DNA from: Mesorhizobium sophorae
GTDB lineage: Bacteria > Pseudomonadota > Alphaproteobacteria > Rhizobiales > Rhizobiaceae
DNA: 64,000 bases
Direction of reading: 5' to 3'
NCBI RefSeq assembly: GCF_002270415.1
Contig: NZ_NNRI01000022.1
Span: 558,001-622,000 of the forward strand
The position numbers and the translations under genes were made by a program. This document shows, one piece after another, positions 50,466-58,801 of this stretch (positions are counted from its first letter, which is position 1; every line of letters begins with the position of its first letter). Below the pieces are notes generated by a model. That model saw nothing but the letters and a program-made list of their open reading frames with translations. It did no database searches and was not told the DNA's origin.

Positions 50466-51425
50466 CTAGTCGTCCTTCGACAACATGTGATCGCAGTAGT
50501 CGCAGAGTCGGGGATTGTTGACAGACTTGTTACTTATACTAAGTGACTCACCGCACCTCGCGCAGTCGCCGCCCACCGCATAGCCGCAGAAGAAACATTT
50601 TACGGTGATGCCTGTTTCCACATATGTGGCGTTGTAGCACTCAGGACAGTCGTGAATCGTCGGCTCCAACCCTTCCTTGGCAGCCATGTAGTCATCAATG
50701 CCGAAGCCTGCCTGCACAATTATCTCGACGGTCTTCTCTGCTGAGAAAGCATCGCCGCATGCCTTGCAGCATCCCTCAATGTCACCTGGCTCGTCGTTGG
50801 TGTCGTCTTTCTGGTAAACGAGCGACGATCTACAGTTCGGGCACGAGATATCATCGCGTTCAGCAATCTCTGGCCACCAGGGAATTTCCTGGAATGTCGC
50901 GTTGCACGAGTCTTTCAGCTTTCTGAAGAACGCGCGTTCTGCAAGCATCAAATCCCACGTGTCGCCAAGCTCAACCTTGGGCGATTTCTCCAGTATTGCG
51001 AAGAATCCTTCCACCAAAGGAAAGCAATCGGCTATCACCTGTCGTATCGCTGGTTTCGGCGTTGCAGAGTGGTAGTGCTCAAAGTCATTCCGGAGCTTCT
51101 GGAGGCCTTTGATGTCGCCAGCAGGCCATGTGAGCTTGAAACCCTTGAAGCGCTCACGGAGTTCCGCAAGGTCAATAGTCTGCTGGCCCTTCGCTGCATA
51201 TGCTACCTCGCCGTCGTCGTCCAAAATTGGGGCGAACTTCGATGCAAGGATTTCCATGGGGTCGGCGTCGTCTGGCGCAGCATTCAAAAGACACTGTTTT
51301 CCAAGAAGTAGCACCCCTGCATAGAAATTCCGCAGCGCGCTTATCGGCCGAAGTTCGTCGTTGGATTGAAAATCCTGGATACCAAGCCTGATCGAGGCGA
51401 TGGCGTTCTCGTAGATGTCACTCAT
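50466..51425 (-). CDS. HEPN-like zinc-ribbon protein, 319 aa
   Basis: Residues 20-140 look like a HEPN helical domain: 'ISALRNFYAGVLLLGKQCLL' and an Rx4-6H-type motif 'LRNDFEHYHSA'. HEPN domains are ribonuclease domains of many toxins. Behind it are three or more CxxC zinc-ribbon pairs ('CPNCRSSLV', 'CCKACGD', 'CPECYNA', 'CFFCGYAVGGDCARCG', 'LCDYCDH'). The ATG 51425 overlaps the stop of the upstream 94-aa gene. It is the second gene of the right-end operon. Confidence 0.75.
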   Translation of the reverse strand: MSDIYENAIASIRLGIQDFQSNDELRPISALRNFYAGVLLLGKQCLLNAAPDDADPMEILASKFAPILDDDGEVAYAAKGQQTIDLAELRERFKGFKLTWPAGDIKGLQKLRNDFEHYHSATPKPAIRQVIADCFPLVEGFFAILEKSPKVELGDTWDLMLAERAFFRKLKDSCNATFQEIPWWPEIAERDDISCPNCRSSLVYQKDDTNDEPGDIEGCCKACGDAFSAEKTVEIIVQAGFGIDDYMAAKEGLEPTIHDCPECYNATYVETGITVKCFFCGYAVGGDCARCGESLSISNKSVNNPRLCDYCDHMLSKDD

Positions 51426-51702
51426 CACCTATGAATCCTTGGTCCGCGTGGACAGCCATTGCGGCCACGTGGTCGAACATCTTCTTCAGATGCTTGCTCA
51501 TGAGCACTTGTACGGTCTTCGGAGCCTGTCCGCTATCGTAGACGGAGCCTTCGATAGCTTCCCGGAACTGCTTCACGGCGGCGCTGGGTGTGGTTCCCGC
51601 GAGATGGGCGTAGTTGCTTGCTGACAGCAGGGCAAGCGCATGAAAGGCGTGCTCAAGAGCCAGAAGCCTCGCCAAGTCATCTTCGCCCCAATTGACGCTC
51701 AT
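51418..51702 (-). CDS. Small helical protein, 94 aa, first gene of the right-end operon
   Basis: A 94-aa mostly helical protein ('EDDLARLLALEHAFHALALLSASNYAHLAG', in part). ATG 51702 gives a natural start; GTG codons further up are in frame. Its stop overlaps the HEPN-like gene, so it may be the antitoxin or adaptor of that protein. No family recognised. Confidence 0.6.
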   Translation of the reverse strand: MSVNWGEDDLARLLALEHAFHALALLSASNYAHLAGTTPSAAVKQFREAIEGSVYDSGQAPKTVQVLMSKHLKKMFDHVAAMAVHADQGFIGDE

Positions 51703-51755
51703 TGTTCGCTCGCTCCGCCCTGCGCGATCTCTGACCGATTCCCCCTCGCTTCTCA

Positions 51756-51817
51756 ATTGTTGACAACGGAATCCTTGGCGCTGTACACCCTTGCGTACAC
51801 CAATCAGGTGTACGTTT
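51756..51817. repeat. Right-end CGTACACC array with adjoining ATTGTTGACA element
   Basis: Within 40 bp lie TGTACACC (51782-51789), CGTACACC (51794-51801) and, inverted, AGGTGTACGTTT (51806-51817), which is the reverse complement of the exact 12-mer repeated at the left end. The last two form a palindrome. ATTGTTGACA at 51756-51765 lies beside it and may be a promoter reading toward the attachment site. Confidence 0.7.
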
Positions 51818-51889
51818 CTTGATTCTGGCGATTTCGGTCAACGCTATTCGCGCTTTAGAATCAACGACTTAAGGGCGGATTACTCGCAA

Positions 51890-51908
51890 AGTCCCTCCGG
51901 GCCCACCA
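51890..51908 (+). repeat. Right attachment-site repeat (attR core)
   Basis: Identical to the last 19 bases of the CAT tRNA gene. It is the displaced copy left by insertion of the element. Chromosomal sequence resumes after it. Confidence 0.92.
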
Positions 51909-52207
51909 ACATTTTAAACATTTGATTTCATTGTATTTTATGGTTCATTTCGACGCCGCTTTTCGGCCTCGAACCCCGTCGGTCCCTGAGAATCGGTCAC
52001 TCAGTACCAGGCGAGGGGGTTCGTGATCGATAGCGCGCGGGGCTTGCGTCGCTTGGCGAGGTGGCGACATGTACAACCGCTCGTCAGGTCGCGAAATCTT
52101 CTACCTTGGCCGCAAATGCACGTCTTCGGGCCGGGCGTGGAAATCGTGCCACGGCTGTACCGGCTACTCGTCAAAAGGCCCGTCTGTGCTCTTTAGGCTG
52201 CTGCTCT
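51909..52207. other. Intergenic, no feature recognised
   Basis: About 300 bp between the right attachment site and the convergent-facing end of the DAO-type oxidase gene. The first 40 bp are AT-rich and resemble the left flank inside the element. I see no gene or terminator that I can support. Confidence 0.5.
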
Positions 52208-53326
52208 TCAGGCGGCGCGGCCGAAGCGATCGACCCTGAAATCGTGGAGCGGCGTTTCGCAATGGTCGGTGGTGATGAGTTCGGCCATGGCGTCGCCCAC
52301 GCCCGGGCCGAGCTGGAAGCCGTGTCCGCTGAAGCCGAAGGCGTGGAACAGGCCTGGCGTCGTCGCCGAGCGTCCCATGACCGGCAGCATGTCCCGCACA
52401 TAGCCCTCGCAGCCGGACCATGTACGGATGATCGCGACTTGCGCGATTGCCGGCAGCAGCCGCGCGACGGCGCGCAACTGCACCGGCAGGCGCATGGGGT
52501 CGGCGTTCGCATGGCCCGGATCCAGGTTAACCGCCACCCTTTCGGCGGCGCCGCCGAAGACGATGTTGCCCCGCTCGACCTGACGCAGATAGGCGCCATG
52601 GTGCTTATCGCGCGTCCAGATGCCCACCACCGGTAGAACCTGATGTGGCACGGGCTCGGTAACGCCCATCTGCGGGCCGCGGGCGTCGAGCGGGACCTCT
52701 TCGCCGAACTGCGCGGCGATGCGCGCGCCCCAAGCTCCGGCGGTGTTGAGCAGGCAGCCGGCGGCGAATGTACCTTTTGAACTGGCTACAAGGAAACCGG
52801 AGCCCGTGCTGGTGATCTTCCCGACTTCGGCTCCCTCGACGATTTCCGCGCCCAGCTTGCGGGCAGCCTCGGCAAAGGCAGGTGCGATCAGCCGCGGATT
52901 GCCGCTGCCATCTTGCGGAGAGAACGACGCCGCGATCGCTTCGGGACCGAGGCCGGGAAAGCGGGCATGGATCTCGCGCGGGCCGAGTTCCTCTAGCTCA
53001 AGGCCCCAGGGGCGCGCCGCCTCGGCATAGGTCCGCATGTCTGCGAGCCCGCCTTCATCGAAGATCAGCCGGATATGACCGGTGGCGCGGAATTCCACGT
53101 CGCGGCCAAGCATTCTTTCGGCCTCGCCCCACAGCCTGAGCGAACGTTGGGCCAATGGAAGCTGGGAGAGATGGCGCCCGGTGCGCCGGATGTTGCCGAA
53201 GGAGGCGACGGTTGCACCGGTGCCGATCCGATTGCGCTCGACCAGCGTCACGCGTGCCCCGCGCCTGGCGAGGAAATAGGCCGAAGCCGTCCCCATCAGT
53301 CCGCCGCCCAGCACGATCACATCCAT
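52208..53326 (-). CDS. FAD-dependent oxidoreductase, DAO family
   Basis: A 372-aa protein with an N-terminal FAD loop 'VIVLGGGLMGTASAYFLARRGARVTLVE' and a C-terminal 'HAFGFSGHGFQLGPGVGDAMAELI', typical of sarcosine or D-amino-acid oxidase-like enzymes. It would oxidise a secondary amine or amino acid in the cytoplasm. AAGGAA precedes the ATG 53326. It is divergent from the LysR gene, and faces the opposite way from the hyu genes. Confidence 0.88.
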   Translation of the reverse strand: MDVIVLGGGLMGTASAYFLARRGARVTLVERNRIGTGATVASFGNIRRTGRHLSQLPLAQRSLRLWGEAERMLGRDVEFRATGHIRLIFDEGGLADMRTYAEAARPWGLELEELGPREIHARFPGLGPEAIAASFSPQDGSGNPRLIAPAFAEAARKLGAEIVEGAEVGKITSTGSGFLVASSKGTFAAGCLLNTAGAWGARIAAQFGEEVPLDARGPQMGVTEPVPHQVLPVVGIWTRDKHHGAYLRQVERGNIVFGGAAERVAVNLDPGHANADPMRLPVQLRAVARLLPAIAQVAIIRTWSGCEGYVRDMLPVMGRSATTPGLFHAFGFSGHGFQLGPGVGDAMAELITTDHCETPLHDFRVDRFGRAA

Positions 53327-53412
53327 AGTTATTTCCTTGAGCAGATGATCCTTTGAAGACGCCGATCTTGTCCGCGCCACGGCGTTGCGTCAAAGATGCG
53401 TTTGGACAAGAG

Positions 53413-53431
53413 CCATAAGCTTTACCTATGG
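53413..53431. promoter_or_regulatory. Candidate LysR binding site
   Basis: CCATA and TATGG arms at the ends of a 19-bp element lie between the divergent oxidase and LysR genes, 7 bp before the LysR start. Spacing fits a T-N11-A-type LysR box. Inferred from position. Confidence 0.45.
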
Positions 53432-53438
53432 AGTGGCA

Positions 53439-54344
53439 ATGCGGGCCCGGCAGCTCGAAGTGTTCATCGCCGTCATGCGCGCGGGCACCGTGACCGCCGC
53501 GGCGCGGATGCTGAACATCTCCCAGCCTGCGCTCAGCCAGATACTGCTCCACACCGAGGACGAACTCGGCTTCACGCTGTTCGAGAGGGTGAAGGGCCGG
53601 CTACGGCCGACCCCTGAGGCGCTGGAGATCTTCGTCGATGCCGAGAGGCTGTCGGCAGGGCTCGAGGGCTTGCGCCGCAAGACCACCGACCTGCGTCTGG
53701 GCCGAACTGGGTTAGTCCGGGTCGCGGCTTCGCCACCGCCGGCCATGGCGATATTGCCGCGCGCGTTCACCGGATTCCGGGCGCAGCATCCCGATATTTT
53801 GTTACGTTCCCATATGGCCCCGATCGCCGCGATCATCGACATGCTGCGCGCCGGCGATGCCAGCCTCGGCGTGGCCATGGACGACCGTCTGCCTCCCGAT
53901 ATCGAGGCGGAAGTGATCGGCAGCGTCGGATTCGCATGCCTTTTGCCCATAGGGCATGCGTTGGCCAGGAAAACCGAGCTGCGGCTCGCCGATCTCGCCG
54001 GCGAGGAATTGATATCCTATCGCGGAAACACCCGTCCCGCCGACGAACTGGCCCATGCGGCCCGCGCGCAGGGTGTGGCGCTTTCGCTGTCGCTCGAGAT
54101 CGACGTGTCCATCTCCGCGGTCGGCTTCGTTCAGACCGGTCTGGGTATCGGCCTCGTCGACGCGCTGCTTCCGTGGCACCAGTTCGCCGGGCTTGCCGTC
54201 AGGCCGCTCGCGGCGGGGCCGGAATTTCCGATCGCGCTGCTGACCTCGCGCACACGGCCACTTTCGCGGGCCGATGAGATGATGCGCGAGCAAATCCGTG
54301 CTGCCTGTTCGGTGGTCCTCGGCGAACATCGCGCCAAAGCATAA
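53439..54344 (+). CDS. LysR-family transcriptional regulator
   Basis: A 301-aa protein with a LysR helix-turn-helix at residues 2-60 ('LEVFIAVMRAGTVTAAARMLNISQPALSQIL') and a normal effector domain. It lies between the DAO-type oxidase and the hyu operon and probably controls both. ATG 53439 matches the family N-terminus; an open stretch upstream is not conserved-looking. Confidence 0.9.
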   Translation: MRARQLEVFIAVMRAGTVTAAARMLNISQPALSQILLHTEDELGFTLFERVKGRLRPTPEALEIFVDAERLSAGLEGLRRKTTDLRLGRTGLVRVAASPPPAMAILPRAFTGFRAQHPDILLRSHMAPIAAIIDMLRAGDASLGVAMDDRLPPDIEAEVIGSVGFACLLPIGHALARKTELRLADLAGEELISYRGNTRPADELAHAARAQGVALSLSLEIDVSISAVGFVQTGLGIGLVDALLPWHQFAGLAVRPLAAGPEFPIALLTSRTRPLSRADEMMREQIRAACSVVLGEHRAKA

Positions 54345-54355
54345 GCAAGACTTAT
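54341..54355. promoter_or_regulatory. Second LysR-type palindrome before the hydantoinase operon
   Basis: ATAAG-N5-CTTAT overlaps the LysR stop codon and lies 79 bp before the HyuA start. Its T-N11-A form suits a LysR operator. Confidence 0.5.
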
Positions 54356-54433
54356 ATCCTTGCCTCTCATCCATCTTGGACCATGACCGTCCGCTCGTGC
54401 CAGTTTTGGTCGCCAGACAGGAAGGGACGCATC

Positions 54434-56512
54434 ATGGACGGTGCCATCGCGGTAAATGGGGCGCGGAAAGAGGCCGACTGGAAGGTCGGCGTCGATATCG
54501 GCGGGACATTCATCGATTTCTGCGCGCTCGAAGCCCGTTCCGGTCGGGTCGCCTCGCTGAAAGTGCTGACGACGCCGGAAGATCCGGGCGCCGAGCTGAT
54601 GACGGGCCTCACCCTTCTGGCCGAACGCGAAGGCTTTGATCCTGGGCGCATGACGCGCTTCGTGCACGGCACGACGGTCGGCATCAACACGATCATCCAG
54701 CGCAAGGGCGCGCCGCTGGCGCTGTTCACCAATGCCGGCTTCGAGGACGTGATCGAACTCGCACGGCTGCGAATGCCGGACATGTATTCGCTGTTCTGCG
54801 CGCGGCCGGAACCGCTGATCTCGCGCGACATGGTGTTTGGCATTCCGGTTCGCATGCGTGCCGATGGAAGCGAATCCCAGGCACCGGACATGGCGGCGGT
54901 GGCCAACGCGGTGGCACTGGCGAAAGCGAACGGGGCGCAAGGGATCATCGTCTCCTTCCTCCATTCGTGGCGCAACGCCGCGCAGGAGGCCGCCGTCAAG
55001 GCAACGATCGCGCGTCTCGCGCCAGACCTCTTCGTCTTCTCCTCGGCCGAGGTATGGCCGGTCATCCGCGAATACGAGCGCAGCTCGACCGCCATCCTCA
55101 ATGGCTATGTCCATCCGCGCGTCTCGTCCTATCTGACTGCGTTGGAAGAGAGACTGAAGGACCGCGGCGTGCCTGCCCGCCCGATGCTGACGAAGTCGAA
55201 CGGAGGGTTGATGAACGCTGCCGAAGGCAAGCGCGCTTGCGTGAACATGCTGCTCTCGGGAACGGCCTCCGGCGTCATCGGCGCCTCGTGGCTGGCGCGT
55301 CAGGCCGGAGAGGACAAGGTTCTTACCCTCGACATTGGCGGGACCTCGGCCGACTTCGCGCTTATCATCGGCGGCGAGGCGCAGTTCGGGACAGGCGAAT
55401 TGATCGGCGAGTTTCCGCTCCATATCCCCTCCGTGTCGGTGAGCTCGATCGGCGTCGGCGGCGGGTCGATCGCCAGTGTCGACGCACAGGGGGTGCTGCG
55501 GGTCGGGCCGGAGTCGGCCGGTTCGACGCCAGGACCGGCATGCTATGGCCGTGGCGGCGAGCGGCCGACGGTGACGGACGCCATGGTGGTGTGTGGATGG
55601 CTTGGTCACAGCGAGATGGCCTATGGCCAGCTCAGGATCGATACCCAACTGGCGCATCGCGCAATCGGCGAACTTGCCGCCCGCCTCGGCCGTCCAGTCG
55701 AGCAGACCGCGCAGGCGATCCTCGACATCGCGGTGTCGGAGATGTTCGTCGAGGTCGAGAAGCTCGCCTCGCGCGCCGGTGTGGACTTGCGCGATTTCAC
55801 GCTGATGCCTTTCGGCGGCGGCGGCCCCATGCTCGGCGCCTTCCTTGCCCGCGAACTCGGGATGAAGCGTGTCATGGCCCCGCGCCGCCCCGGCGTAGTG
55901 TCGGCGCTGGGTGGGCTGGTGGCGGATCTGCGCGGGGACTTCATTCGCACCATCTTTAGCCCGCTGTCGGGCACGTCGCTCGCCGGAATTCGCGAGGTCT
56001 TCGAGGCCCTCGCGCGTGAGGGTCGCGACTGGCTTGCGGCGCAGGGGCACGATGGGGCGGCGGAACTCAGTCTCTCCTGCGATATGCGCTATGTTGGGCA
56101 GAGTTATGAGATCGAGGTCGTCGTTCTGCAGGAGTGGCTGACGGGTGGCAACGCGGGTGCCATCGAGGAGGCCTTCCATCGCACCCATGAGCGGCTCTAC
56201 GATTTCCACGACCCGGATGGCGAAATCGAACTTGTGAATGTCCGGCTGTCCGCCATAGGCGAGGGGCCGAAACTTTCCTTCCCAGAGAGCGACGAGATCG
56301 GCGCTGCCGCCATCCCGGCGCGCCGGCTCCCGGTCTACACAGGCGCGAGCCTCGAAACCGTCGACCTCCACGACCGGCAGGCCCTTTTGCCGGGCAGCAC
56401 TTTCCGCGGGCCGGCCGTGGTCGTTCAGGAAGACACCACCTTCGCCATTCCCGCCGGAGCGCAGGCAAGGGTCGACCGTCACCTCAACCTTCTGCTGACC
56501 TTCCCGGAGTGA
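54434..56512 (+). CDS. hyuA: HyuA/5-oxoprolinase-type hydantoinase, subunit A
   Basis: A 692-aa protein with the HyuA ATPase-like pattern: 'VGVDIGGTFIDFCALE' near residue 18, 'FVHGTTVGINTIIQRKGAPLALFTNAGFEDVIELAR' (in part) and 'LTLDIGGTSADFALI' further on. HyuA and HyuB together open hydantoin or 5-oxoproline-like rings, often with ATP. ATG 54434 is the family start. HyuB follows four bases after the stop. Confidence 0.9.
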   Translation: MDGAIAVNGARKEADWKVGVDIGGTFIDFCALEARSGRVASLKVLTTPEDPGAELMTGLTLLAEREGFDPGRMTRFVHGTTVGINTIIQRKGAPLALFTNAGFEDVIELARLRMPDMYSLFCARPEPLISRDMVFGIPVRMRADGSESQAPDMAAVANAVALAKANGAQGIIVSFLHSWRNAAQEAAVKATIARLAPDLFVFSSAEVWPVIREYERSSTAILNGYVHPRVSSYLTALEERLKDRGVPARPMLTKSNGGLMNAAEGKRACVNMLLSGTASGVIGASWLARQAGEDKVLTLDIGGTSADFALIIGGEAQFGTGELIGEFPLHIPSVSVSSIGVGGGSIASVDAQGVLRVGPESAGSTPGPACYGRGGERPTVTDAMVVCGWLGHSEMAYGQLRIDTQLAHRAIGELAARLGRPVEQTAQAILDIAVSEMFVEVEKLASRAGVDLRDFTLMPFGGGGPMLGAFLARELGMKRVMAPRRPGVVSALGGLVADLRGDFIRTIFSPLSGTSLAGIREVFEALAREGRDWLAAQGHDGAAELSLSCDMRYVGQSYEIEVVVLQEWLTGGNAGAIEEAFHRTHERLYDFHDPDGEIELVNVRLSAIGEGPKLSFPESDEIGAAAIPARRLPVYTGASLETVDLHDRQALLPGSTFRGPAVVVQEDTTFAIPAGAQARVDRHLNLLLTFPE

Positions 56513-56516
56513 TGCC

Positions 56517-58502
56517 ATGTTTGACCGGACAAATCTGCAGGTTCTGGCGAATCATGCCCGCGCGGCCGCCGAGAACATGGCCCACACGCTGCACCGCACC
56601 GCGCACTCCGCCTTCGTAAAGGAGACGCAGGACTTTACGGTGATGCTGATGGACCGTTCAGGCGCGACCTTCGCCGTGCCGATGGACCTCGGCGCCACCT
56701 GGTATCCGGGGCTTTCGTATCACCGCGCTATCGCGATGGTCGACAACTACCGGCCGGGAGACGTCGCGTTCACCAACGATCCCTATTCCGGCCACGTCGC
56801 CACGCACGCGCCCGACACGCATCTGTGGAAGCCGGTCTTCGTCGACGGCGATATCGTCGCCTGGACAGGAGGGCATATCCACAACACCGACATGGGCGGG
56901 GCTGTTCCGGCTTCGCTCAGCCGGGCGCTGACCGAAATCCATCAGGAAGGTATCCGCTTTCCCCCGATGAAGCTTGTGAACGAGGGCGTCTTCGACGAGA
57001 CGATCCTGCGGATCATGAGCACCAATGTGCGCAAGCCCGACCTCAACATAGGCGACATCAAGGCGCTGGTCGGCGCGCTCAACACCGGCGAGCGCAAGAT
57101 CCAGGCGATGGTGAGGAAGTTCGGCAAGGCCGGCTTCATCGAAGGCGTTTCCGCGCTTCTCGACCATGCCGAGGCGCAGGCGCGCGACGTGCTGCGCTCC
57201 ATGCCCGACGGGACGTGGGAATTCGCCGACTATGCCGACGAGGATTCGGTCGAGGCCAATCCCTGCCGGCTGAAGCTGACGCTGACGATCAGGGGCGACG
57301 AGGCGGTGCTCGACTTCACCGGCTCCGATCCGCAGCTCGGCTCCTCGCTCAACGTGCCTTCAGGCGGCGACCCGCGCCACACCATGCTGCTGGTGGGCGT
57401 CTACTATGTGCTCTACACGATCAACCCGAAGATCCTGCTCAATACGGGCCTCACCCGGCCGTTCACCTGCATCGCACCTATGGGTTCGGTGTTGAACCCG
57501 GTATACCCCGCCGCCGTGGGCATGCGCTCGCTCACCTGCGCCCGGCTGCGGTCGGTCATCTTCGGCGCCTTCTCGCAAGGGGTGCCGGACCGCCTGCCAG
57601 CGGCACCCGCCGGCAACAACTGCATCGTCAATGTCATGACCACGGACGAGCGGACCAGCCGGACCGTCATCGCCGCGGTCAATCCCGTCGTGGGCGGCGG
57701 TGGCGCGATGCCGCATCGCGACGGGACCAATGGGTCGGGCGCCGATGCCGCCTATCTCAAGAACACGCCGATCGAGATCACCGAGACCGAGACCCCGGTC
57801 GAATTCGTGAAATACGGGCTCGCCAGGGACAGCGGCGGTGCGGGCCGTTGGCGCGGCGGCCTGGCGACCGAGATGGCCTTCCGTGTCTTCGCCCCCGACT
57901 CAAGGATCACGGCGCGCAACCGGGATCGCAGCTTCTTTCGTCCCTGGGGCGTGCTGGGCGGCAAGGCGGCCGGCCTGTCGGATATGGTCGTCAATCCGGG
58001 GACCGAGCATGAGCGGCGACTGGGCAACATCGACACGGCGGTTCTGCAGCCTGGTGACGTGCTCGATATCCGCTCCGCCGGAGGCGGCGGGCGCGGCGAT
58101 CCGCATGAGCGCGAGCCCTGGCGCGTCGCGCAGGACGTCCGGCGCGGCTATGTCTCGCCAACGGCTGCCGAGCGCGACTATGGCGTCGTCATCCGCGACG
58201 GCGAGGTCGACGAGCAAGCGACGGAAAGGCTGCGCGCACGCCAGGGGCCAGCCGCCGGCCATTTCCATTTCGGTCCGGAGCGCGACGGTTACGAAGCGCA
58301 GTGGACCCCAGCGGCCTATGACCGGCTTACCGCCATACTGAGGGACTTGCCGATCCATTGGCGGTTCTTCGCCAAGACGGAGATCTTCCGCCGCATGAAG
58401 GGACGTTCGGGGCCGGAGGGCGTCCAGGCGGCGTTCGATGCGGCCTGCGAGCGGTTCCCCGAACTGCCGCGTCCTCGTCCCGTGCGAGAGGCAGCGGAAT
58501 GA
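56517..58502 (+). CDS. hyuB: HyuB-type hydantoinase, subunit B
   Basis: A 661-aa protein with the HyuB pattern: 'ENMAHTLHRTAHSAFVKETQDFTVMLMDRSG', 'DVAFTNDPYSGHVATHAPDTHL' and 'GGAMPHRDGTNGSGADAAYLKNTPIEITETE' (quoted in part). It is the partner of HyuA. Its stop overlaps the next gene by four bases, so the operon is translationally coupled. Confidence 0.9.
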   Translation: MFDRTNLQVLANHARAAAENMAHTLHRTAHSAFVKETQDFTVMLMDRSGATFAVPMDLGATWYPGLSYHRAIAMVDNYRPGDVAFTNDPYSGHVATHAPDTHLWKPVFVDGDIVAWTGGHIHNTDMGGAVPASLSRALTEIHQEGIRFPPMKLVNEGVFDETILRIMSTNVRKPDLNIGDIKALVGALNTGERKIQAMVRKFGKAGFIEGVSALLDHAEAQARDVLRSMPDGTWEFADYADEDSVEANPCRLKLTLTIRGDEAVLDFTGSDPQLGSSLNVPSGGDPRHTMLLVGVYYVLYTINPKILLNTGLTRPFTCIAPMGSVLNPVYPAAVGMRSLTCARLRSVIFGAFSQGVPDRLPAAPAGNNCIVNVMTTDERTSRTVIAAVNPVVGGGGAMPHRDGTNGSGADAAYLKNTPIEITETETPVEFVKYGLARDSGGAGRWRGGLATEMAFRVFAPDSRITARNRDRSFFRPWGVLGGKAAGLSDMVVNPGTEHERRLGNIDTAVLQPGDVLDIRSAGGGGRGDPHEREPWRVAQDVRRGYVSPTAAERDYGVVIRDGEVDEQATERLRARQGPAAGHFHFGPERDGYEAQWTPAAYDRLTAILRDLPIHWRFFAKTEIFRRMKGRSGPEGVQAAFDAACERFPELPRPRPVREAAE

Positions 58503-58801
58503 TCACGGCCGGCCGCATCGTCCGGCTGGCCGAGCGCGACCGGGCCGAGGTTTATTTTTTTCTCGACGGGCAGATATGCAGTGCTCTGGCGGGCGACACC
58601 GTGCTGACAGCCATGCTGGCGTCAGGGCACGCGTTGCGAAAATCCGAGTTCGGACCCGAGCCGCGGGCCGGCTTCTGCCTGATGGGAGCCTGCCAGGATT
58701 GCTGGGTGTGGCAGGACGAGGGACCGCGTATAAGGGCGTGCTCGGCATTTGTCACCCAGGGCATGCGTTTGCACACAACGCAGCCGGAGAGCTGGACGTG
58801 A
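58499..58801 (+). CDS. Small 2Fe-2S protein (HcnA/soxA-like)
   Basis: A 100-aa protein with the cysteine pattern 'GFCLMGACQDCWVW' plus a further Cys in 'IRACSAF', matching small ferredoxin-type subunits of hydrogen cyanide synthase, opine oxidase and sarcosine-type oxidases. ATGA overlap with HyuB and GTGA overlap with the next gene show coupled translation. It would pass electrons from the following flavoprotein. Confidence 0.85.
   Translation: MITAGRIVRLAERDRAEVYFFLDGQICSALAGDTVLTAMLASGHALRKSEFGPEPRAGFCLMGACQDCWVWQDEGPRIRACSAFVTQGMRLHTTQPESWT

Larger units (their letters stand above)
25968..51908. mobile_element. tRNA-inserted integrative and mobilisable element, about 25.9 kb
   Basis: The element starts at the 3' end of the CAT tRNA gene and ends at a second copy of its last 19 bases. 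The integrase gene lies beside the tRNA. Inside are a rolling-circle-type Rep, an oriT-like site, a MOBQ relaxase and a DotA/TraY-family gene, but no coupling ATPase or complete secretion system. It therefore looks mobilisable rather than self-transmissible. Cargo includes nuclease, HNH, HEPN-like and AlbA_2 proteins and many small unknown genes. Confidence 0.9.

Noticed and set aside
54131..56518. Minus-strand open frame of 795 codons
   Set aside because: It is antisense to hyuA and LysR, with Arg/His/Gly composition typical of a shadow frame of high-GC genes.
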